In this document: positions 25,534-34,522 of the stretch, one piece after another | How positions within the stretch are numbered: the first letter of the stretch is position 1 | Layout of the letters: each line of letters opens with the position of its first letter | Assembly: GCA_964427005.1 (NCBI GenBank) | Contig: CAYRTL010000013.1 | Coordinates: forward strand, 1 to 64,000 | DNA length: 64,000 nt | Reading direction: 5' to 3' | From: JAMXLO01 sp964427005 | GTDB lineage: Bacteria; Pseudomonadota; Alphaproteobacteria; Acetobacterales; Acetobacteraceae | Notes under the pieces: model-generated | The model's input: only the letters and a program-made list of their open reading frames with translations | Databases searched by the model: none | What the model was told of the DNA's origin: nothing | Program-made: the position numbers and the translations under genes

Positions 25534-26331
25534 ATGAGACCGATGCCTGAGTTCGCCATCTCCCCAAAACGAATACGCGGGATCGTCCTTGGAGTACCGG
25601 TTGATGTGTTAACCTGGAGCGACGCGGTCAACTGCATCTTCCAATGGGCTCAGCGCCGGGAGAGCCGAACCGTATGTATCTGCGACGTGCACAGCGTCGT
25701 ACTTGCGGGTCGGGATCGCACGCATTCGGATACGATGAGGTCTGCCGATTTGGTGACGCCGGATGGGGCACCGGTTGCCTGGGTGTTAAGGCGGAAAGGC
25801 CACGGTGGCCAGGAACGAATCAGCGGTCCTGATCTCATGTGGGCTTGCTGTCGCAGGGCAGCCGAGATGGGCACAGAAATGTTTCTTTATGGCGCAACCC
25901 CGGAGACTCTTCGCCAGCTCGAACAAAGGCTTCGTACTGAGTTCCCGGACATCAATGTTGTGGGCAGCTTCTCTCCCCCTTTTCGCAACCTGTCTCCGGA
26001 AGAAGATGCGGCCATTGTGGATATGATCAATCAGTCGGGCGCCCGGATCGTGTGGGTCGGATTAGGCTGCCCCAAACAGGAGGCCTGGATGAAAGCGCAT
26101 CGTCAACGGGTCAACGCCGTGATGGTCGGGGTCGGTGCCGCATTCGACTTCCATTCTGGCGCCGTGCAGCGCGCTCCTCTTTGGATGCAGCGGAACGGTT
26201 TGGAGTGGTTGCACCGGATCCTGCAGGACCCTCGCCGCTTAGCGAAGAGGTACCTTGTGGCGAACACCATATTCCTGGTGGCGGTGTTGCGCAGTTCACT
26301 GGTGCCAGAAATTCAGGTCGACAACGGCTGA
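25534..26331 (+). CDS. WecG/TagA/CpsF family glycosyltransferase (GT26, GumM-like)
   Basis: GT26 enzymes add a late hexose or aminosugar to the lipid-linked repeat unit. Recognisable segments are IRGIVLGVPVDVLTWSDAV, ADLVTPDGAPVAWVLRR, GTEMFLYGATPETL, VGSFSPPFRNLSPEED, the signature WVGLGCPKQEAWM and GVGAAFDFHSGAVQRAP. Length (about 265) is normal. The frame begins at GTG 25525, with ATG at 25534 and 25543 in frame. It is followed 31 bases later by a polysaccharide deacetylase, probably in one transcript. Confidence 0.92.
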   Translation: MRPMPEFAISPKRIRGIVLGVPVDVLTWSDAVNCIFQWAQRRESRTVCICDVHSVVLAGRDRTHSDTMRSADLVTPDGAPVAWVLRRKGHGGQERISGPDLMWACCRRAAEMGTEMFLYGATPETLRQLEQRLRTEFPDINVVGSFSPPFRNLSPEEDAAIVDMINQSGARIVWVGLGCPKQEAWMKAHRQRVNAVMVGVGAAFDFHSGAVQRAPLWMQRNGLEWLHRILQDPRRLAKRYLVANTIFLVAVLRSSLVPEIQVDNG

Positions 26332-26362
26332 CAGGTGCCATCGAAGCACTCAAAGGCGAGCC

Positions 26363-27130
26363 ATGCACCCCCTCCAAGAACCACGAATGCAGGCTGCCAT
26401 CGAGGGTGCGTCTCTGCTGGTCACGACCTCTTGGGATGATGGACACCCTTCGGACCTTCGCGTTGCGGACTTGCTAGAAAAGCATGGAATTGGCGGAACC
26501 TTCTACCTTCCCTGCACCAATTCCGAAGGCAGGCCTGTCATGCGCCCGACGGAAATCGCGCAGGTGGGTCGCCGGTTTGAAATCGGCGGCCATACACAGG
26601 ACCACATCAGCTTAACAGAGATCGCTCCGCAAATAGCCGCCCAACAAGTCTGTGCCAACAAGCATTGGCTGGAGGACATCCTTGGTCGGGAGGTTTCCGG
26701 CTTTGCCTACGTGCGGGGACACCACAATCGCACCGTGCGGAGTCTGGTTGCCAAAGCCGGTTACCGGTACGCCAGAACAGTCAAGAACCTGATGAGCACG
26801 CCCGGGAGTGGTCGATTCCTAGTTCCAACGACCGCACAGTTCTTCGCTCACCATCAATCAACTTACATTCGGAATTACCTCCGCGGGGGCCCCACTCTGC
26901 AACGGGGGACTATCCTCTCCGCCATACTGATCGATGCGGGGCTTCCTGCACGCCTATCCAGAGCCGCCGAGTCCTGCGCTCGCTCGGGAGGATACTTCCA
27001 CCTCTGGGGTCATTCCTGGGAACTCGATGAGTATAATCTTTGGAGTGAACTTGACTACTTCCTCACTTTGCTACGTCAATTGCCTGTGCGCTTCGTCACG
27101 AACGCCGAGTGGTGTGCGAGCCTCCGTTGA
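26363..27130 (+). CDS. Polysaccharide deacetylase (NodB-type)
   Basis: The NodB fold begins LLVTTSWDDGHPSDLRVADL, where the DD pair corresponds to the catalytic and metal-binding aspartates. It is followed by IGGTFYLPCTNSEG, FEIGGHTQDHISLT (metal histidines) and GFAYVRGHHNRTV, with FHLWGHSWELDEY near the end. About 255 residues. It lacks a signal peptide, so it probably acts in the cytoplasm on a lipid-linked glycan, removing an N- or O-acetyl group. ATG 26363 with AGGCGAG upstream was chosen; the open frame extends further. Confidence 0.85.
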   Translation: MHPLQEPRMQAAIEGASLLVTTSWDDGHPSDLRVADLLEKHGIGGTFYLPCTNSEGRPVMRPTEIAQVGRRFEIGGHTQDHISLTEIAPQIAAQQVCANKHWLEDILGREVSGFAYVRGHHNRTVRSLVAKAGYRYARTVKNLMSTPGSGRFLVPTTAQFFAHHQSTYIRNYLRGGPTLQRGTILSAILIDAGLPARLSRAAESCARSGGYFHLWGHSWELDEYNLWSELDYFLTLLRQLPVRFVTNAEWCASLR

Positions 27131-27279
27131 CGGTCGAAGCGCCCATGCCAGTGGCTACAGTCGTGGGGCGAGCGCAATGAGCGGTGACATGGTCCTGCGG
27201 TTTCGTGATTCTCAGGAGTTCCGCCAGCGCTTAAGCCGCCAACTGCCCATTGAGAGATTTCACGTTGGTGGGCACACCC

Positions 27280-28623
27280 ATGAGCCTGCGTAGGCAAGCC
27301 ACCAGCCTGGCCATTATGCATGCCGCCGAGGTTCTGCAGCCTCTTCTGGTTCTGCCATATGCTGGGCGAATTCTGGGGCCGCATCATTTTGGCGAGTACG
27401 CATACGCCGTGAGCATTGGCCAGCTCGCAGCCACCATCGTGGAGTATGGCTTTCATTGGACTGCCCAGCGTGCAGCGGCCTCGGCTCGCCGAGAGCCGGC
27501 GGTACTGGCCTCGCTCTTTGCAGAGGTCATCGCTGCCAAGACGATGTTGTGCATTGTGGTCACGCTCGCTGGACTTGCCGCAACGAACGGTCTCCTTGCC
27601 GTCAGCAAGCCCATGTTCTTGTGCTCCATGCTAACGGCTGCCGGGGGCATCCTCTTCCCAGCCTGGCTGTTGATCGCTCTCGAACGTGCTTGGCAGGCGG
27701 CTTTCGCGGTCGTCGTTGCTCGCATCCTGGCACTCGCATGCTTTCTTTTAATGGTGACCTCACCTGTTCACGTCGAGCTCGCTGTTGCGATCCAATCCGC
27801 GGTCCCTCTGGTCTCTGGTGCGCTGAGCCTGCCGTTTGTTGCCGCCGTGGGGTTTTCTGGCTTCAGGTCTGTCACACTGTCCCGCATCGGCTTGCAACTG
27901 CGAAGCGGCTGGCGAGGATTCCTGTTCGCCTTTGTGGAGAGGGCTTCCATCACCCTCCCCGTTCCGCTTGTCGAGCATTTTGCTGGTTATGTCGCGGCTG
28001 GGCAGTATTCCGTCGCTGAGAAATTCGTAAGCGCGACGCGGCCGTTCTTCAGAGTGATATCTGAAACCTTTTTACCCAGAGTCGCGTACTATGCCCGCCA
28101 CGATCCGGCAGCTGGGCTCAAGCTGATCTGGCGTTCATTGTCAACGCTTGTCGTCGGAGCAAGCCTCAGTCTGGGTCTGTTCTTTGTCGCGCCCTACGTT
28201 ATCATCCTGTTCTTTGGCCATGAATTTTCCGGAGCCATTCCAATTGTGCGCATGATGTCAATTATTCCTCTTTTGGTGAACGCGAGTATCTGCACGTCAA
28301 ACCTTTATATGTTCAACTATGGATACGAGCGCGCCTGGTCCAGTTTGACCGTGGCGGGCCTGCTTGTTTTCCTGGCCGTCGCATACGTTCTCTCGCGTCT
28401 CCTGTCTGACGCAGCGATCGCCGTCGCGATCGCGGCCATCGCGAAGGAGGGTGTCGTGCTCGTAGTCTCAGCTGGCTATTTCCTTGCATCCAGCGTCACG
28501 GCGGCGCGGGTTTCCCCCGCCCAGGGCGTTATGCGACCAGGCGGCGCTATAGCGATCTCGGCGCTCCTTTCCCTAGTTCGCGCGGCGCGACTTCGGCGCG
28601 ATCAAATCGGCTCTCAACGCTGA
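27280..28623 (+). CDS. Polysaccharide flippase (Wzx-type, MOP superfamily)
   Basis: This polytopic protein of about 447 residues has 12 or so hydrophobic segments and begins MSLRRQATSLAIMHAAEVLQ. LVLPYAGRILGPHHFGEYAYA is the N-terminal motif typical of O-unit flippases. It would move the undecaprenyl-linked repeat unit across the inner membrane for polymerisation. ATG 27280 was used, since the upstream TTG at 27250 precedes a non-conserved segment. It lies ten bases before the GumC-like gene. Confidence 0.88.
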   Translation: MSLRRQATSLAIMHAAEVLQPLLVLPYAGRILGPHHFGEYAYAVSIGQLAATIVEYGFHWTAQRAAASARREPAVLASLFAEVIAAKTMLCIVVTLAGLAATNGLLAVSKPMFLCSMLTAAGGILFPAWLLIALERAWQAAFAVVVARILALACFLLMVTSPVHVELAVAIQSAVPLVSGALSLPFVAAVGFSGFRSVTLSRIGLQLRSGWRGFLFAFVERASITLPVPLVEHFAGYVAAGQYSVAEKFVSATRPFFRVISETFLPRVAYYARHDPAAGLKLIWRSLSTLVVGASLSLGLFFVAPYVIILFFGHEFSGAIPIVRMMSIIPLLVNASICTSNLYMFNYGYERAWSSLTVAGLLVFLAVAYVLSRLLSDAAIAVAIAAIAKEGVVLVVSAGYFLASSVTAARVSPAQGVMRPGGAIAISALLSLVRAARLRRDQIGSQR

Positions 28624-28633
28624 CGCGATTCGC

Positions 28634-30307
28634 ATGCTCCTCACCGAACCCATTGCACCTCACTACTACGGCTCGCCCGGGGAGCCTCTGGGACCCGACA
28701 ACAGCGACTCGTTTGATACCGACGCCATCATTCGGTTCATCCGCAGGTATTGGCGCGTTTGCCTCATCTGGCTGCTCGGGGGTCTCTGCGCCGGCATGGC
28801 GTATGCAATGCTCTCCCCGGCGCACTACACGGCGTTCGCCAGCGTCCTGCTCGAAGACAATACCTCCAGATCTGCAGGCCCGGCGCCCAATGGGACAGAA
28901 GCCGCCCATTCCACTTACATCGACACTCAGGTTCAGATCTTTCAGTCCGATGAAGTGGTAGGACGTGTAGTCGACAAGAATCACCTTACCAAAGACGAAG
29001 AGTTCGGAAGGACAGGAGGAGGCCTGCGGGTGCTCATCCGGTCCCTATTGGGTTTTGGTTCGGCCGCCGCGGATCGCGAGCCTCGGCATGCGACGATTGT
29101 CAGTGTCCGGCGCGCAGTCTCCGTTCGCCGGGTCGGCATGTCGGATGTCGCAGAGATCGGATTTACATCGCGGAACCCGAGCCGCTCGGCCGAGATCGTC
29201 AACGCCATCATACAGAGCTATATCGACGGCCGCCTCATTCTTGCGCGGAGCGTCCACGACGATACAGCGTCTTACCTCCAGGAGCGCCTGGCCGACCTCC
29301 GGGAAAAGGCCTTCCCGGTCGAACCGCCGGAGGATCCCTCAGCCGCGACACCCGAACATGGACAGCAGGCAAGGGCACGCTTCCGCGAGCAGCAAGTGAG
29401 AATTGAAACTTATCGGACCCTGTATGACAGGCTGTTGCAAAGAATATACGGTGACACTGACGCGCAGTTCTCCTCCCCTGGCGTAAGAGTAATAACGCCT
29501 GCCGAGCCGCCCCTCTTTGCGAGTTCGCGACTACTCTTCGTCCTCGTGTTTGCTGCTGTCGGCGGCGTCAGTGGTATCGGCCACGCTTTGCTGAGAGAAT
29601 TGAGGGATGATGGTCTGAGGACCGTGCAGGATGTAAAGAGACTAACCGATCTCGACCGTGTTTTCGGCATTCCGAAGATTGAAACACAAGCGCCGGACGC
29701 CGGAGAATCTCTCCCGGGACTTTTGCAGCCGGCCTATATGTTTGTCTCGGCATGTCTCCATGACGCTATGGGTAAGGTAGCGGCCAGGCTGCAAGAGGGA
29801 CAGAACCGCCGAAGCGGATGGATCATCGGTGTTGCTGCCCCTGCTGACGGAACGGGTGTGTCCTCGGTCGCGGCCCATCTGGCAAGAGTCATTGCGGACA
29901 GCGGCAAGAAGACACTCCTCCTCGACGCGAACTGGCGACAATCTTCGATTGGCCAGGCTTTGCTGAACTCGAACCAAAGCCGGAGGCTCGCTCGAGGGCT
30001 TACTACCATCAACTTAGAGGCAGGGAAGCTTGATGTTCTCGTACTGCGGGCAACAAGTCCGACCTCCGAATTGAATGCGTTGCTTTCGATCGTCTCTACG
30101 CTTGAGCTCCTGTGCGCGGATTACGATCGCATAGTGGTCGATTTTCACTCCAGCGAGCAAACTGCGGATTTGGCAGCCAGTATGACTGTCATCGACGAGG
30201 TAATCGTCGTGGCGGAGTCCCGCCGAACAACTCTAGATTGCCTCCGCCGTCTGCTGCAGGAGCTTCCGAGGAGCAAGATTGCAGCAGTGATTCTAAACAA
30301 GGCGTGA
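28634..30307 (+). CDS. GumC/Wzz-type chain-length protein with degenerate kinase-like domain
   Basis: 557 residues. The Wzz domain has two membrane segments (WRVCLIWLLGGLCAGMAYAM near 36-55 and SSRLLFVLVFAAVGGVSGIG near 298-317) around a periplasmic region with YLQERLADLREKA. The C-terminal 170 residues resemble a BY-kinase, but the Walker A position reads APADGTGVSSVA with no lysine. The Walker A' is LLLDANW, and no tyrosine-rich tail follows. It therefore probably regulates chain length and export without autophosphorylation. It works with the Wzy-like and GumB-like proteins downstream. Confidence 0.88.
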   Translation: MLLTEPIAPHYYGSPGEPLGPDNSDSFDTDAIIRFIRRYWRVCLIWLLGGLCAGMAYAMLSPAHYTAFASVLLEDNTSRSAGPAPNGTEAAHSTYIDTQVQIFQSDEVVGRVVDKNHLTKDEEFGRTGGGLRVLIRSLLGFGSAAADREPRHATIVSVRRAVSVRRVGMSDVAEIGFTSRNPSRSAEIVNAIIQSYIDGRLILARSVHDDTASYLQERLADLREKAFPVEPPEDPSAATPEHGQQARARFREQQVRIETYRTLYDRLLQRIYGDTDAQFSSPGVRVITPAEPPLFASSRLLFVLVFAAVGGVSGIGHALLRELRDDGLRTVQDVKRLTDLDRVFGIPKIETQAPDAGESLPGLLQPAYMFVSACLHDAMGKVAARLQEGQNRRSGWIIGVAAPADGTGVSSVAAHLARVIADSGKKTLLLDANWRQSSIGQALLNSNQSRRLARGLTTINLEAGKLDVLVLRATSPTSELNALLSIVSTLELLCADYDRIVVDFHSSEQTADLAASMTVIDEVIVVAESRRTTLDCLRRLLQELPRSKIAAVILNKA

Positions 30308-30319
30308 GACTCACTAGCG

Positions 30320-31300
30320 CTAGGATTGGAACCCGTACAGCCGAGCAGGGTTGTCGACCAAAATCTTATGCCGGGTCGCCGCGTCTGGCACCCAACCAGC
30401 AAACAGGTTGAGGAGATGCCCCGCATCAATCGGTAAGTTCGGCGATATGTCACTAGCTTTTGCGCCCGGGGCGCCGCCCGAAACATGTGGCCACCCCGAG
30501 CCCCACAACACCCGATCTGGATTAGCAGCCACGAAGGCCCGGACCAACGGCACCAGATCCGGATAATCCGGACTCGTCTTGGAGAGTCGATAGGGCTCCG
30601 AGAGTTTGACGTACGCCTTGCCCGACTTGACCAGCGATAGCAAGGAGTCGAAGCCGGGCTGGTCAATTCCGCCGGCAACCCACCCAAAGGTGTCAAACAC
30701 AAGGGGTACTGGAGACAAGTCGAGTTGCGGCTTGAGTGCAGCAACGAGATCCGGTGGCGACAAGATATCGAGGTGCCATCCCCGGCGTTTGGCGATATCG
30801 AATTTGGCTTTCAGCCGTTTTGTCGCAACGGCTGCATCGAAGGCGCCTCCTGCGTCGAGGAATACGCGAAAGCCTACAACGCCCGCCATTGTCATCGCGT
30901 TGATATCTTCAGTCAAAATAGAGTCAGAAACCAACACGATACCTCGTGCCCGTTCCTGCCCGAGTTGTCTGATCGCATCGATTGTTGCGGCATTATCCGT
31001 GTCATAGACGGACGGCGTGACGATGACCACGCGATCCAATTTTAACAATTTTTGTAGCCGAAGAAGGTCGCCGGCTGTCGCTGTAGCTGGTGTATAATCC
31101 CGATCTCGAGACATCGGGAATTGAGTAGGATCACCAATGACATGCACGTGCGTATCGCACGCGCCTTGTGGGATGTCGAAATTGGGGTACGTCAGGGGCT
31201 TTGCAGCTGCTGGCGGTGTCCCGGTCACAAATGATAATGATGTCGACATGGTGGCCCCCAAAACGCCCAGCGTCTTAAGGGATGTCCGTCGGGTCAGCAT
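30320..31300 (-). CDS. Secreted amidohydrolase (TIM-barrel, LigI-like) with Tat-type signal
   Basis: From ATG 31300 the protein starts MLTRRTSLKTLGVLGATMS, a Tat-like RR motif and hydrophobic core, and cleavage is likely near PPAAA. The mature part shows the metal-site HxH (ACDTHVHVIGDP), VVIVTPSVYDTDNAATID, VFDTFGWVAG and RVLWGSGWPH, as in the amidohydrolase-2 family (2-pyrone-4,6-dicarboxylate hydrolase-like). The longer frame to 31459 is not needed. It points against the exopolysaccharide genes and ends 12 bases from the GumC-like gene. Physiological substrate unknown. Confidence 0.85.
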   Translation of the reverse strand: MLTRRTSLKTLGVLGATMSTSLSFVTGTPPAAAKPLTYPNFDIPQGACDTHVHVIGDPTQFPMSRDRDYTPATATAGDLLRLQKLLKLDRVVIVTPSVYDTDNAATIDAIRQLGQERARGIVLVSDSILTEDINAMTMAGVVGFRVFLDAGGAFDAAVATKRLKAKFDIAKRRGWHLDILSPPDLVAALKPQLDLSPVPLVFDTFGWVAGGIDQPGFDSLLSLVKSGKAYVKLSEPYRLSKTSPDYPDLVPLVRAFVAANPDRVLWGSGWPHVSGGAPGAKASDISPNLPIDAGHLLNLFAGWVPDAATRHKILVDNPARLYGFQS

Positions 31301-31692
31301 GGCCGCTTCCAGTATCGTGTGGTTGGTGCTCGGTATGCCCCGAATACGCGACGACGCCGGCGTCGCGATACCGGCCGTGCGTTTCGCGAGGTCTCCAGTG
31401 AGCCGAATGGGCCGCCCATACTTCCTGAAAGCGCCCTTACGAGCAATGTGAAGTACCACGGATGGGGTTCCGGTTCGTTAGACCCGCACGCCGTTATACT
31501 TGAGAGATACAGACGGAGCCACCCCCACCTGTCATATAGTCGGTCTGTCCTCCATACAAGGGGCGTCCGGGTCACTAGTATCCAAGACTTAGCCTGATCC
31601 CATAAGAGCGTCCTGTTCTCGGAATCAAGCATGGCATCAGGAACGCGACAGAAATTTCTAAATTCGGCTACACGAAATCCCGCGGCCTCGTG
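31301..31692. other. Divergent intergenic region, probable promoters
   Basis: There are 392 bases between the start of the amidohydrolase (minus) and the start of the polymerase-like protein (plus). It must carry promoters for both. The only structure noted is a 14-base palindrome at 31352-31365. Open frames here look non-coding. Confidence 0.4.
31352..31365. promoter_or_regulatory. Perfect 14-base palindrome, possible operator
   Basis: The sequence cgacgccggcgtcg is its own reverse complement and lies 52 bases upstream of the amidohydrolase ATG. It could bind a dimeric regulator, but GC-rich DNA produces such palindromes by chance. Confidence 0.25.
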
Positions 31693-32985
31693 ATGAGCTG
31701 GTCGCGACGAGACAGACCAGCGCAAGCAGGTCGCATCGATGCATTGGACTATGTCCTGTACCTTCCTTGTATTTGGACGGCATGCGCGTTCGGCTTTTCG
31801 CTGAGCGTCATCGGGCCAGTATTTATGGTCATCCCTTTGATGTGTCTGCTTTACTCCATCTTGCGCAAGACCATTCCGCCTCGCCTCTTGAGCGTTCATG
31901 TCGTGCTGTGCGTCCTCGCAGGAGTATTATCTTTCCGTCGCGTCTTCCCAACTTCCTGGCAGACTGTGTTCCTTGATGATGCTATACCCCGCCAACTGGT
32001 CCCAATCGCTAGCTTCTTCGCCGTAGCGTGGGCATCAAAAGCGTATTTCCGCCGCCGCCTGCGATCAGGTAGTGTGTTTGCCGGGGAGCGTCTGTTTCTG
32101 TTTCTGAGCCTGATCGTTGCTCCCTTTTACATGCTGCAAGCAGGCGTTCGCTACGAAGGGGATGACACTGCAAGCACGGTCATCGCCGCATATGGCTCTA
32201 TGATCAACAACATAGTCATCGGCCTATTTTTCGTTACGGGCCGGCTCTTTTACGGATGCGGCTGGAGCAGAGTTGCGGCAGCCGTATTCATCCTATTGGT
32301 CGCCGCCACAACACATTTCGTCCAGTTCAAGATGATCGCCGGCGCAGCGTCATTGATGTTGCTCGGCGTGCCGCCACGCCGGGTCGTGCTGTGCGTTGTA
32401 GGTCTCCTCACAGTTCTCTACGCGGTTGAGGCTTACGACATACCGCGGGCTATCGCCGAAAATCCGGATAAGGGGATCAGAGTCGCATTCATTATCGACG
32501 CTTTCAGGTCTCTGTTTGATACACGTTTCATCGGCATAGGGTACGGCACAGAGTCGGTGCGCTGGATCTATCGATTTGAGGGAATGCCGGACTTTGTCTT
32601 TATGCCAGACCCGCAGCTTGTTTCTCACGAGAGGCTGCTTGAGCTACTATCGAGAGGGGTTCACAATTCCTTTGCGCAAGCAATGCTTCGAACAGGACTT
32701 CCGGGCCTCCTAGTTCTAGGAGGTGCATATCTTGCGGCGCTTCCACCCCTCGATTTATCGAAATCAGCCTTATCTCATGCGTCAATCCTGTTCATCGTGA
32801 TCTTCATCGCCGCCTTTGTGAATCCTGCCCTAGAGAGTCCCGTCCAGTTGGTTGGTATCGGATTTGTCTATGGCTACCTGCTCGCCCTCCGGCAGTACGC
32901 CAAGAACTTTGGCAGCATCATGCGCTCTCTGCCACGCTTTTCGGGGAGCGCCAGACCTCCTGTGCTCGCTCGGAACCATTCGTGA
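31693..32985 (+). CDS. Membrane protein, probable O-antigen/exopolysaccharide polymerase (Wzy-like)
   Basis: This protein of 430 residues has ten or more hydrophobic segments and a larger soluble loop. The loop contains FIGIGYGTESVRWIY and ERLLELLSRGVHNSFAQAMLRTGLPGLLVL, the latter resembling the HNxxL/F region seen in Wzy/WaaL-type polymerases and ligases. With Wzx, GumC-like and GumB-like proteins nearby, a polymerase is the missing component, which supports the call. Sequence identity of Wzy proteins is always low, so this is partly contextual. ATG 31693 follows an in-frame GTG at 31690. Confidence 0.7.
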   Translation: MSWSRRDRPAQAGRIDALDYVLYLPCIWTACAFGFSLSVIGPVFMVIPLMCLLYSILRKTIPPRLLSVHVVLCVLAGVLSFRRVFPTSWQTVFLDDAIPRQLVPIASFFAVAWASKAYFRRRLRSGSVFAGERLFLFLSLIVAPFYMLQAGVRYEGDDTASTVIAAYGSMINNIVIGLFFVTGRLFYGCGWSRVAAAVFILLVAATTHFVQFKMIAGAASLMLLGVPPRRVVLCVVGLLTVLYAVEAYDIPRAIAENPDKGIRVAFIIDAFRSLFDTRFIGIGYGTESVRWIYRFEGMPDFVFMPDPQLVSHERLLELLSRGVHNSFAQAMLRTGLPGLLVLGGAYLAALPPLDLSKSALSHASILFIVIFIAAFVNPALESPVQLVGIGFVYGYLLALRQYAKNFGSIMRSLPRFSGSARPPVLARNHS

Positions 32986-33179
32986 AACACCGAAAGTCGC
33001 GTTTATATTCTCTTATGGCTCCCCATCCCCGACCGTAATTGGTTAAGTTGAGCGAATCTGGACTACCTCCACGAAGTGATTGTCGCGTACGGCGGAAGAA
33101 GCAAAAGTGGCGAGGCGCGCTGGCGGGAATGCAAGCCCTGGCTCGGACTCGGTCGGTTCCAGTGTATCGGAGTGGCTTG

Positions 33180-34256
33180 ATGAAACCCCGGCGGACTCAG
33201 ATCGATAGTCTGACGGGCCTCAGAGGCGTGGCCGCGTGCTGGGTTATGTTAATGCACTTTCGTGAAGTCACGCCGACGCGTGTTTTCGAGTTCCCCGTTC
33301 TCGACAAGGCAATCGCCAACGGCGCGTACGGCGTGGACGTCTTTTTTGTTCTGAGTGGCTTCATCTTGTGTCACGTTTACGGAGCGTCGTTCCGCACTCG
33401 CTTCAGCGCCCACAAAATCCGCCAGTTCATAGTATACCGATTTGCCAGAATTTATCCTGTCCACCTAGTTACCTTCGCGCTCATGATGCTGCTCTTTTCA
33501 GTCAAGTCACTGACATCTGAAAATAGTGTGCTTCCTGATCGATATGACCCGCTGACGGTGCTGACGACATTGACGCTTACTAACGCCTGGGTTCCCGGCC
33601 TTCAGACACCAAACATGCCGGCGTGGTCTGTATCAGCTGAGTGGTTCGCATACTCCTTGTTCCCTGGACTTTGCTTTCTTCTTTCGTGGAAGCGTTGGGT
33701 ACCAGCCGTCTATACTGCCCTTGGTCTCGGCCTGGCACTGCTCCAACCGCTCGGGAACTACTGCCTGACCCACGTGCTTTCGGGATTTCTTATCGGCATG
33801 GCGGCATCCGGAATTGTGCCGACGTTGCCTCGACTCGCGCTTGGCCGCCTTACAGCACTCGGGATAGTAATCGCCGTCGTCGTTTGGGCAGAGCAAACAG
33901 ATCCTTCTGTTCCGGTCGGGTTGTTACTGTTTTCGGCTTTGATCCTTGCATTGACCAACCAGAGCGACTTTGTGGGTCGCTTTCTAAGCGCCCGCGCAAT
34001 CCTCTATCTGGGCGAGATTTCCTATTCGATTTACATGGTCCATTGGCCGATGCGTGTGATTGGTCGGAATTGTTTGCAGGTTCTTGGCATTCTTGAGGTT
34101 TTGTCCCCGCCATTGGTGGTGTGCATTTACGTGCTTGTCACACTCGCCGCCGCGGTGGCGAGTTATCGCTATGTGGAGCTACCGGGTCGCGCATTGCTTC
34201 GTAAGGCTGGCAATTACGTGGGAGGGCCGCTGCCTGGCGCGGTTCGCTTGGAATAG
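33180..34256 (+). CDS. Acyltransferase family 3 membrane protein
   Basis: The protein has 358 residues and about ten membrane segments. The N-terminal IDSLTGLRGVAACWVMLMHF carries the family arginine and histidine, followed by VDVFFVLSGFILCHVY, FIVYRFARIYPVHLV, WSVSAEWFAYSLFPGL and LGEISYSIYMVHWPM. These proteins O-acetylate (or succinylate) sugars of surface polysaccharides. ATG 33180 directly precedes the conserved start; the open frame reaches 33039. It lies between the polymerase-like and export genes. Confidence 0.9.
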   Translation: MKPRRTQIDSLTGLRGVAACWVMLMHFREVTPTRVFEFPVLDKAIANGAYGVDVFFVLSGFILCHVYGASFRTRFSAHKIRQFIVYRFARIYPVHLVTFALMMLLFSVKSLTSENSVLPDRYDPLTVLTTLTLTNAWVPGLQTPNMPAWSVSAEWFAYSLFPGLCFLLSWKRWVPAVYTALGLGLALLQPLGNYCLTHVLSGFLIGMAASGIVPTLPRLALGRLTALGIVIAVVVWAEQTDPSVPVGLLLFSALILALTNQSDFVGRFLSARAILYLGEISYSIYMVHWPMRVIGRNCLQVLGILEVLSPPLVVCIYVLVTLAAAVASYRYVELPGRALLRKAGNYVGGPLPGAVRLE

Positions 34257-34522
34257 TCCTGTCGATCAGGCGTGCCGGATAAGCCATTCGAGACGCCCTG
34301 CCTTGGCCCCGACCCTGGCAAATTCTTTGGCTTTGGAATGTTGGCGTGCCAGCGCCCCTCGCAAGGGTTGCTCCCAAAGATCTAGCCTCCGGCCCATTTG
34401 GCCCGATGTCTGGCCTTCCCTCTTTCGGTAGCGTCAGCGGCGTCGCTGATGCGTGGATTATAGACGACAGACTTTGCCCTTCGCTTCATTGGACCATGTC
34501 CACCAACGGATCAGGTAACGCG

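Noticed and set aside
28634..30307. Active BY tyrosine kinase
   Set aside because: The Walker A lysine and the tyrosine cluster are both absent, so only the fold can be claimed.
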